DNA from: Chrysochromulina parva
Lineage: Eukaryota > Haptophyta > Prymnesiales > Chrysochromulinaceae
NCBI GenBank assembly: GCA_002887195.1
Contig: PJAB01000738.1
Location: 1-21,417 of the forward strand
Direction: 5' to 3'
Length of the DNA stretch: 21,417 nucleotides
Of the stretch, positions 1 through 7,764 are shown piece after piece. The position numbers and the translations under genes were made by a program. The notes beneath the pieces are model-generated. The model worked only from the letters and a program-made list of their open reading frames with translations, made no database searches and was not told the origin of the DNA. The number at the start of each line of letters is the position of its first letter. Position 1 is the stretch's first letter.

Positions 1-381
1 GGCGGGGGCGACGGCGGTGGCGGCGACGGCGGCGGCGGCAATGGTGGCGGTGGCGACGGCGGCGGTGGCGACGGCGGCGGCGGCGTCGGCGGCGGTGGCA
101 ATGGCGGCGGCGAGGGCGGCGGGGGCGAGGGCGGGGGCGAGGGCGGTGGCCAGGGTGGTGGTGGTGATGGCGGTGGAGAAGGGGGCGTCGGGGGTGGCGA
201 GGGCTCGGGGGGGGTTGGTGACGGTGGAGGCGGGGGAGAAGGTGGTGGACGAGATGGTGGACGAGGTGGCAACCCCGGCGGAACCGGAGGCGATGGCGGC
301 CGTGGCGGCGGTGAGGGCGGTGGGGGTGACGGAGGCGGAAATGGAGGCGGAGAGAACGGAGCCGGTGGTGGCGGCGGATAG
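1..381 (+). CDS. Glycine-rich repeat protein, C-terminal part (start lies left of the window)
   Basis: An open frame runs from base 1 to a TAG at 379-381 and has no start in the window, so it is the end of a longer gene. It encodes 126 residues, mostly glycine, in short blocks of three or four Gly broken by one Asp, Asn, Glu or Gln (GGGDGGGG, GGGNGGG, GGGEGGG). Gly codons use all four third bases while the first two stay GG. That is the pattern expected if this frame is translated, and it argues against the Ala/Val-rich frame beginning at base 17. Such tails occur in cell-wall, extracellular and RNA-binding proteins; no other domain is visible, so function is unknown. The array is probably length-variable. 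Confidence 0.6.
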   Translation, partial: GGGDGGGGDGGGGNGGGGDGGGGDGGGGVGGGGNGGGEGGGGEGGGEGGGQGGGGDGGGEGGVGGGEGSGGVGDGGGGGEGGGRDGGRGGNPGGTGGDGGRGGGEGGGGDGGGNGGGENGAGGGGG

Positions 382-719
382 GGTTCCGGCGATGGTGGTG
401 GTGGTCGCGATTGGGCGGTCGCTTGGGCGATGGTTAGAATCAAGCAGGAGAACTTCATGATGGAGGATGTTTGCATTCTTATTTGCATTCCGCAAGCATC
501 TGCCTCGAGGAAGCTATCCTGGCGGCGGGGCGGGCGATTGATGCCGACGATGATGGGAGCACGAGAAAGCCCTTCCCCGTTTCTGTTTCATATAAGTTGT
601 TTCATTCCGTTACAGATGGGCTTTTTCGCTCGCAAATTTATTAATAGGGACCCGCCAAAAAAGGGCGCCGGAGTGGCGAGCTGGCGAAAAATTCTCCCCT
701 AACGCCGCAGTGTGCATTT
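382..719. other. Convergent intergenic gap, no gene seen
   Basis: This gap lies between the stop of the glycine-rich gene and the stop of the RING gene on the other strand. It starts as decayed GGT-rich sequence that resembles the repeat coding region, then becomes more AT-rich (about 580-720). It probably holds the two 3' UTRs. A 90-codon frame at 430-702 has no recognisable content. Confidence 0.5.
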
Positions 720-1625
720 TTATCTCACATGATTGGCGGCCGGCGGGGCGGGAGGGCGGAGCTCGAGGAAGACGAAGTACGTGCCCTCCCAGTTATCAGA
801 CCCTCTCAGCAGGATGCGCCCGGCCGGGAAGGACTTAGTGAACACGGGACCCGAGTACGGGCCGTTGGGGACGCCCGACGAGACGGTGCTCTCAATGGTG
901 GTGTCCAGGCGCCAGCCGTGCGCGGCGAGCCAGGATTGCGAGCCGCCGTTGTGCACGTGCTGCTCTGACCGGAAGTTGAGATGCACGGTCGTCGGGTGCT
1001 GCGTGACAATCGTCCACATCGTGCGCGACGCGGGCGTCTTCCGGTCCTCATTCGAGGCCATCACGAAGAGCATGCCGGGCCGGCTGAAGCCGCCCAGCGA
1101 CTCAAAGTAGTACGGACGGTCGAAGTGGCAGCGAGCACCCGGCGGTGGCACGGCTACCACCTCGATGGCTCGGCCACTCGTCGCCTCAGCTTCGACAGGT
1201 AGCGGCGCATGCACACTGCTCCGGCAGAGCGGACAGCGCGCTTTGGTGCCGGGCTCGCACGCGACGAGAAAGTATTGGTCGAGACATGCTTGATGGAAGT
1301 AATGCGAGCACGGTGTCCTGACGCACGATGCACTCAGAGCCGCGAGGCAGATGGGACAGTCGTCTTCGCGCGGCTCGCACGGCTCACATGCTGCATCGCC
1401 AGAACTGGCCTTGACCGGTTCCGCGCCAAGCTCCTCGTGATCGGAGCCAATCGAGTTGTGCCCGATGCTCTCGCTCATGACCGCGTTGAACAAGCGACGG
1501 GCAGCCTCAACGAGTGTGCGCGTCCGCGATGGGGACGATGGGGACGGGTCGGGTGCAATCGTGGTCGGAGTAACAGCGGATGCGACTGCACGACCGATAG
1601 CGACAGCATGGCTGACGTTTATCAT
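720..1625 (-). CDS. RING-H2 finger protein with an unassigned C-terminal domain (putative E3 ubiquitin ligase)
   Basis: The protein has 301 residues. Residues 90-134 form a RING-H2 finger with ligands C90, C93, C106, H108, H111, C114, C131 and C134 (C-x2-C-x12-C-x-H-x2-H-x2-C-x16-C-x2-C). This fold binds two zinc ions and recruits an E2 enzyme, so an E3 ubiquitin ligase role is likely. The first 85 residues are Ser/Pro-rich and probably disordered. Residues 165-290 look like a compact, beta-rich domain with aromatic motifs such as FSRPGMLFVMASNEDRKTP, VHLNFRSEQHV, SGVPNGPYSGPVF and DNWEGTYFVFLEL; I cannot assign it to a family, and it may bind the substrate. The start is a true ATG; a second ATG at residue 50 is possible. 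No membrane segment is seen. Confidence 0.85.
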   Translation of the reverse strand: MINVSHAVAIGRAVASAVTPTTIAPDPSPSSPSRTRTLVEAARRLFNAVMSESIGHNSIGSDHEELGAEPVKASSGDAACEPCEPREDDCPICLAALSASCVRTPCSHYFHQACLDQYFLVACEPGTKARCPLCRSSVHAPLPVEAEATSGRAIEVVAVPPPGARCHFDRPYYFESLGGFSRPGMLFVMASNEDRKTPASRTMWTIVTQHPTTVHLNFRSEQHVHNGGSQSWLAAHGWRLDTTIESTVSSGVPNGPYSGPVFTKSFPAGRILLRGSDNWEGTYFVFLELRPPAPPAANHVR

Positions 1626-2086
1626 ACGGATGCGCGCGGCGCAAGAGCCAGGAGAGAGCGCTTCGTCATTCGAGCGCTTCGGTCATTCGATCGGGACTTT
1701 TACTGTTTCGTATTGTTGTCTCAACCCGCGCTCACTAGACACTGCTCCACCGACTCTCTCGCGCGCAGTAGGCAGGCGGCTCCCCGGGTCGCACGCCAAA
1801 CGGGGCGGGCGCAGAGGACCGCGCCGGGCGCCGGGCGCGGCGGCTGACGGCGAATATTTTTCTTCTCGCAGTGGAACACGGTACGGAGTACTCTACGGTA
1901 CTTCGCCAAGATTACAATTGTCCAAGGTCGATGTCCAAGGTTCCAAAAAAACCCATTGTGGAGTACACGGTGTCGTCGGTACTTCGCCCCAAGATTATAA
2001 TTGTCCCGACGATGCGACGAACAGGTCGATAGTATCCACGCCAAGGACCAAAACAAAGGAGTCCATCTAAACCCATAGAAAAATAC
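1626..2086. promoter_or_regulatory. Upstream region of the RING gene, with nested short repeats
   Basis: This gap separates the RING gene start from the 3' end of the next gene on the same strand, so it should hold the RING promoter. It contains a tandem duplication at 1656-1688 (core GAGCGCTTCG(G)TCATTC), two copies of an imperfect element at 1896-1923 and 1977-2006, two TGTCCAAGGT copies (1919-1928 and 1932-1941), and two ACGGTAC motifs (1878-1884 and 1895-1901). Long open frames across it on both strands show no protein features and are taken as chance frames. Confidence 0.4.
1896..2006. repeat. Imperfect direct repeat pair upstream of the RING gene
   Basis: Copy 1 (1896-1923, 28 nt) and copy 2 (1977-2006, 30 nt) both read CGGTACTTCGCC, then AAGATTA, C or T, AATTGTCC. 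Copy 2 has two extra C in the middle. The near identity over about 28 bases, 81 bases apart, is unlikely by chance. The AT-rich end (ATTATAAT, CAATTG) stands out from the GC-rich surroundings. Confidence 0.6.
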
Positions 2087-2875
2087 TCAGCCGCCACCGC
2101 CGCCCATTTGGCGGAGCGCCTCGTGCAGGTTGAACCCGGCTCGCGCGTACAGGTTGGTGGTAGCAGCTGCGATGGAAGCGGTCACAACGGCATCGCCGGC
2201 ATGTTCCATAAGACACACCTGCGCCTGCGCGTACCCGGCATCGCCCTTGTAGCCGTGGCGCGCCACCACCTCAGACTGCACGCCCACCATGGCGCGTGCG
2301 ACCATATGTTGGCGCTCGTTCTCGGACAGCCGTGCAGCCAAGCCCGTGCGGCTCTCCTCCACCTGCCGGAGGAGCGCCGGGTCCTGCAGTGCATCGACCA
2401 TGTCGATGGCAATTTCGCGAGCCTTTGCGAGCGTGATGGCCGGCGCCGGGCTACAGCCAAAGGCATTCTCGAGGAGCACACGCCACTTTGCCTCGTTCAC
2501 TTGCTGCAGCATCCGCCGTTCTTCCGGTGACCCGTTCCGAACGCAATCAGCGAACGCGTCTGTGTATTTATGCAGGCCTTGGCCGTCAGCCGAGAAGCCC
2601 ATCTGTGGCAGCGCTTGCAGCGTGGCTTGCACGAGCACAGCGTTAGCCTGCCCCCATTTAGTGAGGATGTCGCCGCCGGCGCGCACCGCATTCAGCTGCT
2701 GCGTGGCTGTGGCCGACTCCAGCTGGCCTATGATGAGATGGCTTGACGTGAGTGCCTGCTCAAGCGTGAGCGCCTTACGAGCGGCGGTAGCGAACGCGCG
2801 TGCAGTGCACACCGCCGCATTGCGGAGCGGTATCGCCCTCAGCACTGATGAGCGTGTGCTGAGGCGAGCGAACAT
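2087..2875 (-). CDS. Putative mitochondrial protein of unknown function
   Basis: The longest frame opens at a TTG at 2911, but the first ATG is at 2873-2875 and gives 262 residues starting MFARLSTRSSVLRAIPLRNA. That leader (about 36 residues to KALT) is rich in Arg, Ser and Ala, has no acidic residue and could form an amphipathic helix, as in a mitochondrial presequence. The rest is mostly alpha-helical in composition, rich in Ala, Gln and Leu, with no transmembrane stretch and no catalytic motif I recognise. It ends in a Gly run (MGGGGG). It could be a matrix assembly factor or a lineage-specific protein; neither can be shown. A TATA-like element lies about 80 bp upstream, which supports the ATG start. 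Confidence 0.7.
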   Translation of the reverse strand: MFARLSTRSSVLRAIPLRNAAVCTARAFATAARKALTLEQALTSSHLIIGQLESATATQQLNAVRAGGDILTKWGQANAVLVQATLQALPQMGFSADGQGLHKYTDAFADCVRNGSPEERRMLQQVNEAKWRVLLENAFGCSPAPAITLAKAREIAIDMVDALQDPALLRQVEESRTGLAARLSENERQHMVARAMVGVQSEVVARHGYKGDAGYAQAQVCLMEHAGDAVVTASIAAATTNLYARAGFNLHEALRQMGGGGG

Positions 2876-3166
2876 GTGCCTGCCTTCTCGGGAATTTATA
2901 GGGAATCGCAATCCTTTTGCCGCAAGCCCGGCTCACAGCCGTTTCACACCAGAGCTATTTAAACCGCGGCGAGCGATAAGCGAGCGCCGCCGCCTTCTCG
3001 TTCACCCCACAGTGCAGAGCTGCGTCCTCCATGGCGTCCTCGCGTCACAACTCGAACGCTCCACTTATTTTTCAGGCATCTCTTAGACTGTTACATGTAA
3101 GTGGACGAAGATAAGTAAGAATGAGCTGGCTCGTGAGGAGAGCGTCGTCCGTCCGCGCGTCCGCGG
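2876..3166. promoter_or_regulatory. Upstream region of the mitochondrial-type gene, with TATA-like and TTCACACC elements
   Basis: On the minus strand a TTTAAATA core lies at 2956-2963, about 80 bp upstream of the ATG at 2875, in an otherwise GC-rich stretch. TTCACACC at 2943-2950 belongs to a motif repeated at other gene starts in this window. The remainder up to 3166 is the 3' flank of the next gene. Core promoter rules for this organism are unknown, so the TATA call is tentative. Confidence 0.4.
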
Positions 3167-4140
3167 TTAGGCCGTTAGTACACGCCCCAGTTGAAGAGAC
3201 GCCCCACAGTCCGCCATTTCGCGCTTCAGGCTCTTTCCATTCGTGCTCCGATTCTCTGCAGAGCTTTCGGCTTCTGCTTGCCCGACAAGCTGCAAACGGC
3301 AGACGATGTCGAGCGCAGCTCGTGGGTGCGTACATAGCTCCACTCTTCCGCGATGCCAATGGTGGTACTGGTGACTGGAGATAACCTTGAAGTCGGCGTG
3401 ACGGAACGAAGCGTCAACGTCATGGGCTGCAGCGCTAAGCCGACTGAAGGGCCCGGCGATAGGGCACGGCTCTGTACGTATGCACGGCCACGTTCGCTGA
3501 AGCTGGTTGGCGAACATGAGTTCGAGGTCGTGTGCACGCACGGCGAAGGGCACGGCGAACATCCGGGTGTGGTTACGGGTGTACTGGTCGTACGCGATGG
3601 CGATAGCGTGAGCGGCCGCTTCGCAGGCAGGGTCGCAGGGAGTGGGAATGGAAGGTGTGAGCACCTGTGTGCACTCGCAGGGGGCATTTGTAGATCCTCG
3701 ACGACACCAATTATTGCAAGATGTTCGGATGATGCTACATCTTGCGAGGATCTTGCTGTAAAGGATGCTGCAGCACCCATATCGTGGAGGGTTGCAGGCC
3801 CGAAGATCGCGGGGGGAATGCCAGCTTGTTGGGGCAAGCCCGATGGAGGCGGGTATGGCAACCAGCTCCTTGTACCTTGACACCTTGAGTTTGAAAAGCG
3901 GCTCAATCGTTCGTTTCGTTCCCGGTCATCTTGCTTTAGTTCCTGCAGCTGAATGTGCATCCGCTGGCGCACGCGCAGACCGGTGAGGAGCACCTCAGTA
4001 CGAGCAATGAGCTTGCTTGCTTCTTCGTCGCATAAACCGTCCCCGACAGCGGAGATCAAGCTGTCCACCAACCTCAAAGCATCCATTTTGCAGATATCGT
4101 ATCCCACTGAAAAACATCGAAGCCGAATACAATTTTGCAT
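3167..4140 (-). CDS. Unknown protein, probably two exons (or one frame change)
   Basis: Two overlapping minus frames each look coding in only one part. Frame A, from ATG 4140 (or ATG 4086, MDALRLVDSLISAVG), gives a helical start with a coiled-coil-like stretch (LQELKQDDRERNERLSRF) and turns into Ser/Pro/Thr-rich noise after about 3670. Frame B is convincing from about 3665 to the TAA at 3167 (MFAVPFAVRAHDLELMFANQ, ALDIVCRLQLVGQ). A phase-consistent GT-AG intron can join them: GTGTCA at 3883 to CTTTACAG ending at 3756 (128 nt), giving about 281 residues. Other acceptors at 3768 and 3735 also keep frame. An indel is the alternative, because ACCTTGA is repeated 8 bases apart at 3874-3888. No family was recognised. 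The gene is divergent from the PX gene. Confidence 0.5.
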
Positions 4141-4262
4141 GCTGGAACTCGAGTGCAACAAGGAGTGCAGTGGTTGACGCTTCAATCAGAACGCGCCCCG
4201 GGAGCTCTCATACTTGTATGAAAGTTGCAAGGTGAAAGCGCACGAAACTCGAGTTTTCATCA
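4141..4262. promoter_or_regulatory. Divergent promoter gap: unknown gene (-) / PX gene (+)
   Basis: Only 122 bp separate ATG 4140 on the minus strand from ATG 4263 on the plus strand (176 bp if the inner ATG 4086 is used). Both promoters must sit here or reach into the genes. I see no clear TATA box and no copy of the TTCACAC element found in other gaps. Confidence 0.4.
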
Positions 4263-5978
4263 ATGACGCCTCCGAGCATGCACGGCCGTCCCAGCGCCAT
4301 CAGCGAGCGGAACACGCTTAGCGGGACCTCCAATTCAGTAGCACTGGTTGCGAGGGTGGTGGCGACGACCAACCGTCCAGCGCAGGAGCTGTTTGCCGTG
4401 CGGCCGACGGTAACACTATACCGTATCCATGTCCGGCAATTTTCCAGCGGCGCGCGGAGCTGGTGCGTGCTCCGCAGATACTCCGAGTTTGTCGACCTGG
4501 CCGCTGCCCTCTCACGCACAGTCGGCACGATGCCCGTACTGCCGCCAAAGCTCGTCGTTAACACCCCAGAAGGGCTCGCCAACCGATACTTGGAGCTGGA
4601 CGCGTTCCTCCGTTCGCTGCTCTCGATGCCACTCGCGGCCGGGCATGCGCGCCTGCGCTCGTTCCTGGGCGCTGATGCTGCGTGGTCGCCCATCTTGGGC
4701 GATGTCGACCCGGCGGCTATCGTCGAGGACGATTGGGATCACGAGGCGGAGGCGGGCGAGGGCGGCGACGTGACGCCGCTGCCCGCGTCAGCTGGGCACG
4801 CGTCGGGCTCCGGCATCGCCGAGGTGGGGTCTGTGTGGCTCCTCAGCGGCTCCTGGGCCGCGGACGAAGCGCGCTGCCGTGACAGCATCGAGCCGCTGCT
4901 TCGGGCGATGGGCACACCGCAGTCGGTGCGCAAGGCACTGCGCGGCGATCGCGTAGTTTCGCGCATAATGCACATGCCGGGCGTCAAGCTCGTCGAGGTC
5001 ACCCTCTCTGCCCTGGGCGAGGGCCGGCCGACCACCTATGAGCTTGACGGCCGTCGGCATCCGATGTGGATGGGTACACGGGAGGCAGTGGTGCGCGCTG
5101 TCGAGCTCCGGCGTACTGGAGCAGTACGGGTCGAGTACACGCTGCCCGATGCCATGGGCTCGATCTACGACACGCGCCGCGTGATCAATGGTGGCGAGGA
5201 GATGGAGCGCATCATCGAGCTGCATATGGCCAAGGAGCCTCCGCTGCGTCTTCATCGGCTGATGGTTCGCACGGGACCGCAGCCGCCGCCCGCTCTCCGC
5301 CCCGAGCTCTCACGTGCAGCTTCTCTGCCGCGACTCTCCGGTAGCGTGCACATGGATGAGACTGACTCGGCGGGCTCAGAGACGATCTACTCAGGTGGCT
5401 TGCCTGGGCTGCGATCACGGGCCTCAGCCCCGAATGGTAACGGAGCTTCGTATGGCCATGGCCACCACACCACAGGCGCCGCCGCCCTTGGCGCCTCGGC
5501 AAGCGGCAGCCGTGTGGCCAGTCATAGCAGCAGCGGTGGCCTTTCCGGCGGGAGCGTCGTAGCGGGCAGCCGGCCGCTCACCCGCGTGCTCACAGCGACG
5601 CTCACGGCCATGTGCGTGGCGCCAAGCCGCTGGGCAATCCCTTTGGAGGCTGCTGCTGCTGCGCCCGCCGCAGCGCTCGCCGTCGTCTCATGGGTCTTCT
5701 TGCATGCATTCTGGCTGCTGGTGTGGCTACGAGCTGGCGCCTCCTTGGACGAGGATGCGGCCGCGACGGTCAGACAGCTCAACCTGATGCTGTACTGGAG
5801 CCCCGAGGTGAGCACAGAGGCGGCGCTGTCCGCTGAATCCTCAACGGTCGTATGGACGGCACGGGCGTTGCATGTGTTGCTCACCCTCGACGCTGTGGCC
5901 ATGATGTGGCTTCTCGTGCCCGCTACGGCCCGCATAAAGGCCCCCACCACGTTCGATGCGAGCGAGATCGCCTCGTGA
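4263..5978 (+). CDS. PX-domain protein with a calycin/lipocalin-like domain and C-terminal membrane segments
   Basis: The protein has 571 residues and a true ATG. Residues about 27-137 form a PX (phox homology) domain: the RRYSEFVDL motif at 71-79, a proline turn (LPPK) at 93-96, and RYLELDAFLRSLL. PX domains bind phosphoinositides and direct proteins to endosomal or vacuolar membranes. Residues about 190-335 begin LLSGSWAADEARCRDSIEPL and include GSIYDTRRVINGGEEMERI, which resembles calycin (lipocalin or fatty-acid-binding-like) domains of algal proteins; this is a weaker call. A Gly/Ser-rich linker (about 360-440) leads to hydrophobic segments at about 462-490 and 535-556. A role in lipid sensing or transfer at a membrane is inferred. 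The last seven codons and stop lie in a 22-bp tandem repeat. Confidence 0.75.
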   Translation: MTPPSMHGRPSAISERNTLSGTSNSVALVARVVATTNRPAQELFAVRPTVTLYRIHVRQFSSGARSWCVLRRYSEFVDLAAALSRTVGTMPVLPPKLVVNTPEGLANRYLELDAFLRSLLSMPLAAGHARLRSFLGADAAWSPILGDVDPAAIVEDDWDHEAEAGEGGDVTPLPASAGHASGSGIAEVGSVWLLSGSWAADEARCRDSIEPLLRAMGTPQSVRKALRGDRVVSRIMHMPGVKLVEVTLSALGEGRPTTYELDGRRHPMWMGTREAVVRAVELRRTGAVRVEYTLPDAMGSIYDTRRVINGGEEMERIIELHMAKEPPLRLHRLMVRTGPQPPPALRPELSRAASLPRLSGSVHMDETDSAGSETIYSGGLPGLRSRASAPNGNGASYGHGHHTTGAAALGASASGSRVASHSSSGGLSGGSVVAGSRPLTRVLTATLTAMCVAPSRWAIPLEAAAAAPAAALAVVSWVFLHAFWLLVWLRAGASLDEDAAATVRQLNLMLYWSPEVSTEAALSAESSTVVWTARALHVLLTLDAVAMMWLLVPATARIKAPTTFDASEIAS

Positions 5979-6086
5979 TACGAGCGAGATCGCCTCGTGA
6001 TGCGAGCGAGATCGCCTCGTGATGCGAGCGAGATCGCCTCGTGATGCGAGCGAGATCGCCTCGTGATGCGAGCGAGATCGCCTCGT
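5955..6086. repeat. 22-bp minisatellite, six copies, overlapping the PX gene stop codon
   Basis: Six head-to-tail units start at 5955, 5977, 5999, 6021, 6043 and 6065. Each begins GATGCGAGCGAG and ends in GCCTCGT; only the second differs (GATACG). Each unit has a small inverted repeat, CGAG-ATCGC-CTCG. The first unit encodes the last seven residues of the PX protein (DASEIAS) and the first two bases of its TGA. Open minus-strand frames across the array (HEAISLASRGDLARITRRSR) are by-products of the repeat. Confidence 0.95.
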
Positions 6087-6570
6087 GAGTGCCGTGTGAA
6101 GTGTCGACGGTGTACGGCCTTGTGCCCCGCCCCCGCCCGCTTCGCCGGTGCGCGCACAGTGGCACGCACGCGGCGCCGCGGCGGCCACGCCTGCCCCGGA
6201 CCGCCCTCGCCGGGCACGTCGCGGGGTTAGACCCCCAGTCGTCTCGACCCCCAGGTACTTAGGCGGGTCGATTAGGCGGGTACCGTGCGCGGTACTCGAG
6301 ACAGGCCCGGTCGAGCGTCGTGCGCGTTACGAACGCCCCGGGTTCCACGCGATACGGCGGCGGGACCGCCCGGCGCTCTCCGCGCCACGCGCCCCGCCCC
6401 CCACGTTAGACGTTTTGCTGTTGGGCCAGTAACGCGCCCGGTTTTGCGTTGAAATTGCGTTTTTAAACGGGCGTTATCTCGGCGACCCACGACCTTCGAC
6501 CCACAGCGGACAGGCGTGATTAAGGCTTAGATTGCATCATCCTTTTGAATACGATCGCGGGATCGGATTA
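6087..6570. other. Convergent intergenic gap, GC-rich, no gene seen
   Basis: This gap lies between the PX gene and the SDR gene, which converge. It is strongly GC-rich up to about 6410 and carries two TTAGGCGGGT copies at 6259-6268 and 6272-6281, a GTACCGT motif at 6280-6286, and one GTGTGAA at 6094-6100. It becomes more AT-rich towards the SDR stop. No frame here has protein-like content, and no tRNA fold was found. Confidence 0.5.
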
Positions 6571-7686
6571 TCATGAACGTTCCCGCTCCGGTGAATGCAC
6601 TGTGCTGCCGGCAACCAGCTGGCCAGCCCACCGCCTAGCACACGTGGCAGCAGCGGCAAATCCGTCGTCTGCCACTGCGACGCCCGCATGCTCGAGGAGC
6701 TGGGGCTCAATTAGGGACTTCCAGAGCCCCGCTGCGGCCGCCGCGTCGTGCGCTTCAGACGCATACGATCCCGGCTTGGGCCGCGCGTCGGCGTAATAGG
6801 TGAGATGGGGCTCGACTTGCGGCGGGCCAAGGCACGCGGCGAGGACGGTTGCGGCCCCTTGCGCGGGGGTCCGAGTCCACGGCGGCAAGCGTACACCCGC
6901 CCAATCCAGCGCGCCTGCAATAGGCCTGTAGGCGCGCTGGAGCATGGGCGTCCAAACGAGGCCGGGATGAACGTCGTGCACCACGCAATGGGCGCGCAAG
7001 AGCGTCGACACTTGCAGCAGTCCGAGCTTGGACTCGCCGTACGCCACGAGTGTCCGATCAACTCGTGCCGATCCGGCTCTTGTCACGTCCACTCGATGAG
7101 CTCGTAGGTGAGCGCTGGAGGCAACATTGACGACTCGCGGTGTGAACAAATCATAAGGGCACGAGCGCAATTTGTCGAGCAGAGCAGCACACAGCACGGC
7201 CGGCGCGACCAAGTTCACTGTCATCACCTCGGCCTCTGTACCGCCCATGAGGCCAGCGTTGTTGACGAGTAATCCGAGAGGAGCCTTGTCACGGAGGATG
7301 CTCTCGGCGAGGCGCAGAGCTCCCAACACACTTGCATCGAAGCGCACGAAACGAGCCGCGCCGCCGGAACTACGGATACTAGCCGCGACTTCCTCACCAC
7401 GAGTCTCGTTGCGGGCCGCTACGATCACTTCAAATCCTACTTGTGCGAGACCGCGACAGGTGGCCTCGCCTATGCCTCCTGTGGCACCCGTGACAACTGC
7501 GAGCGTGCCAAGCGCGGGTGATTGGCATACGCGGTGATCGAAGAGCTCTCCGCGCACTGGCAAACGTAAGTTGCTCGTGACTTCAGGCAGCAGGCCTCGG
7601 CCAAGCCAGCGACATAGTAGCGACAAAGACGCTTGGGTGATCCGCATGCGGGTGCGAGCATGTGAATGAAAGATTGCGTGGTTCAT
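6571..7686 (-). CDS. Short-chain dehydrogenase/reductase (retinol-dehydrogenase/WWOX-like)
   Basis: This is a classical Rossmann-fold SDR that uses NAD(P)(H). With the start at 7686 (371 residues), it shows the cofactor motif TGATGGIG at 66-73, NNAG at 142-145 (LLVNNAGLMGG), an Asn at about 158, Ser at about 190 and the catalytic pair in YGESK (Y216, K220), followed by HPGLVWTP. These match the retinol dehydrogenase / WW-domain oxidoreductase branch; the substrate cannot be told. The N-terminus has a hydrophobic segment (SLSLLCRWLGRGLL) that may be a membrane anchor or targeting signal. An ATG at 7749 extends the frame, but it lies only 15 bp from the divergent AKR start and would overlap its promoter. 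An ATG at 7647 is also possible. Confidence 0.85.
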   Translation of the reverse strand: MNHAIFHSHARTRMRITQASLSLLCRWLGRGLLPEVTSNLRLPVRGELFDHRVCQSPALGTLAVVTGATGGIGEATCRGLAQVGFEVIVAARNETRGEEVAASIRSSGGAARFVRFDASVLGALRLAESILRDKAPLGLLVNNAGLMGGTEAEVMTVNLVAPAVLCAALLDKLRSCPYDLFTPRVVNVASSAHLRAHRVDVTRAGSARVDRTLVAYGESKLGLLQVSTLLRAHCVVHDVHPGLVWTPMLQRAYRPIAGALDWAGVRLPPWTRTPAQGAATVLAACLGPPQVEPHLTYYADARPKPGSYASEAHDAAAAAGLWKSLIEPQLLEHAGVAVADDGFAAAATCARRWAGQLVAGSTVHSPERERS

Positions 7687-7764
7687 CAAAAACACCGGGT
7701 GAGCCGAGTCTCGTGCCGACCCACGATATGGTGAAGTTTCACACTTCATTTTGTGTGGAAATCG
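7687..7764. promoter_or_regulatory. Divergent promoter gap: SDR (-) / aldo-keto reductase (+)
   Basis: About 78 bp separate the chosen SDR start from the AKR start. TTCACACTT at 7738-7746 lies 18 bp before the AKR ATG and belongs to the TTCACAC family seen at other starts. Both genes encode oxidoreductases, so joint expression is plausible but unproven. Confidence 0.4.

Noticed and set aside
17..460. Ala/Val-rich plus-strand frame over the Gly-rich repeat
   Set aside because: It starts at GTG and is the +1 shadow of the Gly frame; base variation falls at the third positions of the Gly frame.
1209..2070. Two long plus-strand frames over the RING gene start and its upstream region
   Set aside because: They are antisense to the RING gene, Arg/Ser-rich without motifs, and run across repeats.
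5522..6217. Minus-strand repeat proteins across the 22-bp array
   Set aside because: The periodic peptide appears in several shifted frames because the 22-bp unit lacks stops; there is no independent coding sign.
6330..6360. GGGTTCCACGC as a possible tRNA T-arm
   Set aside because: No acceptor, D or anticodon stems can be paired around it on either strand.
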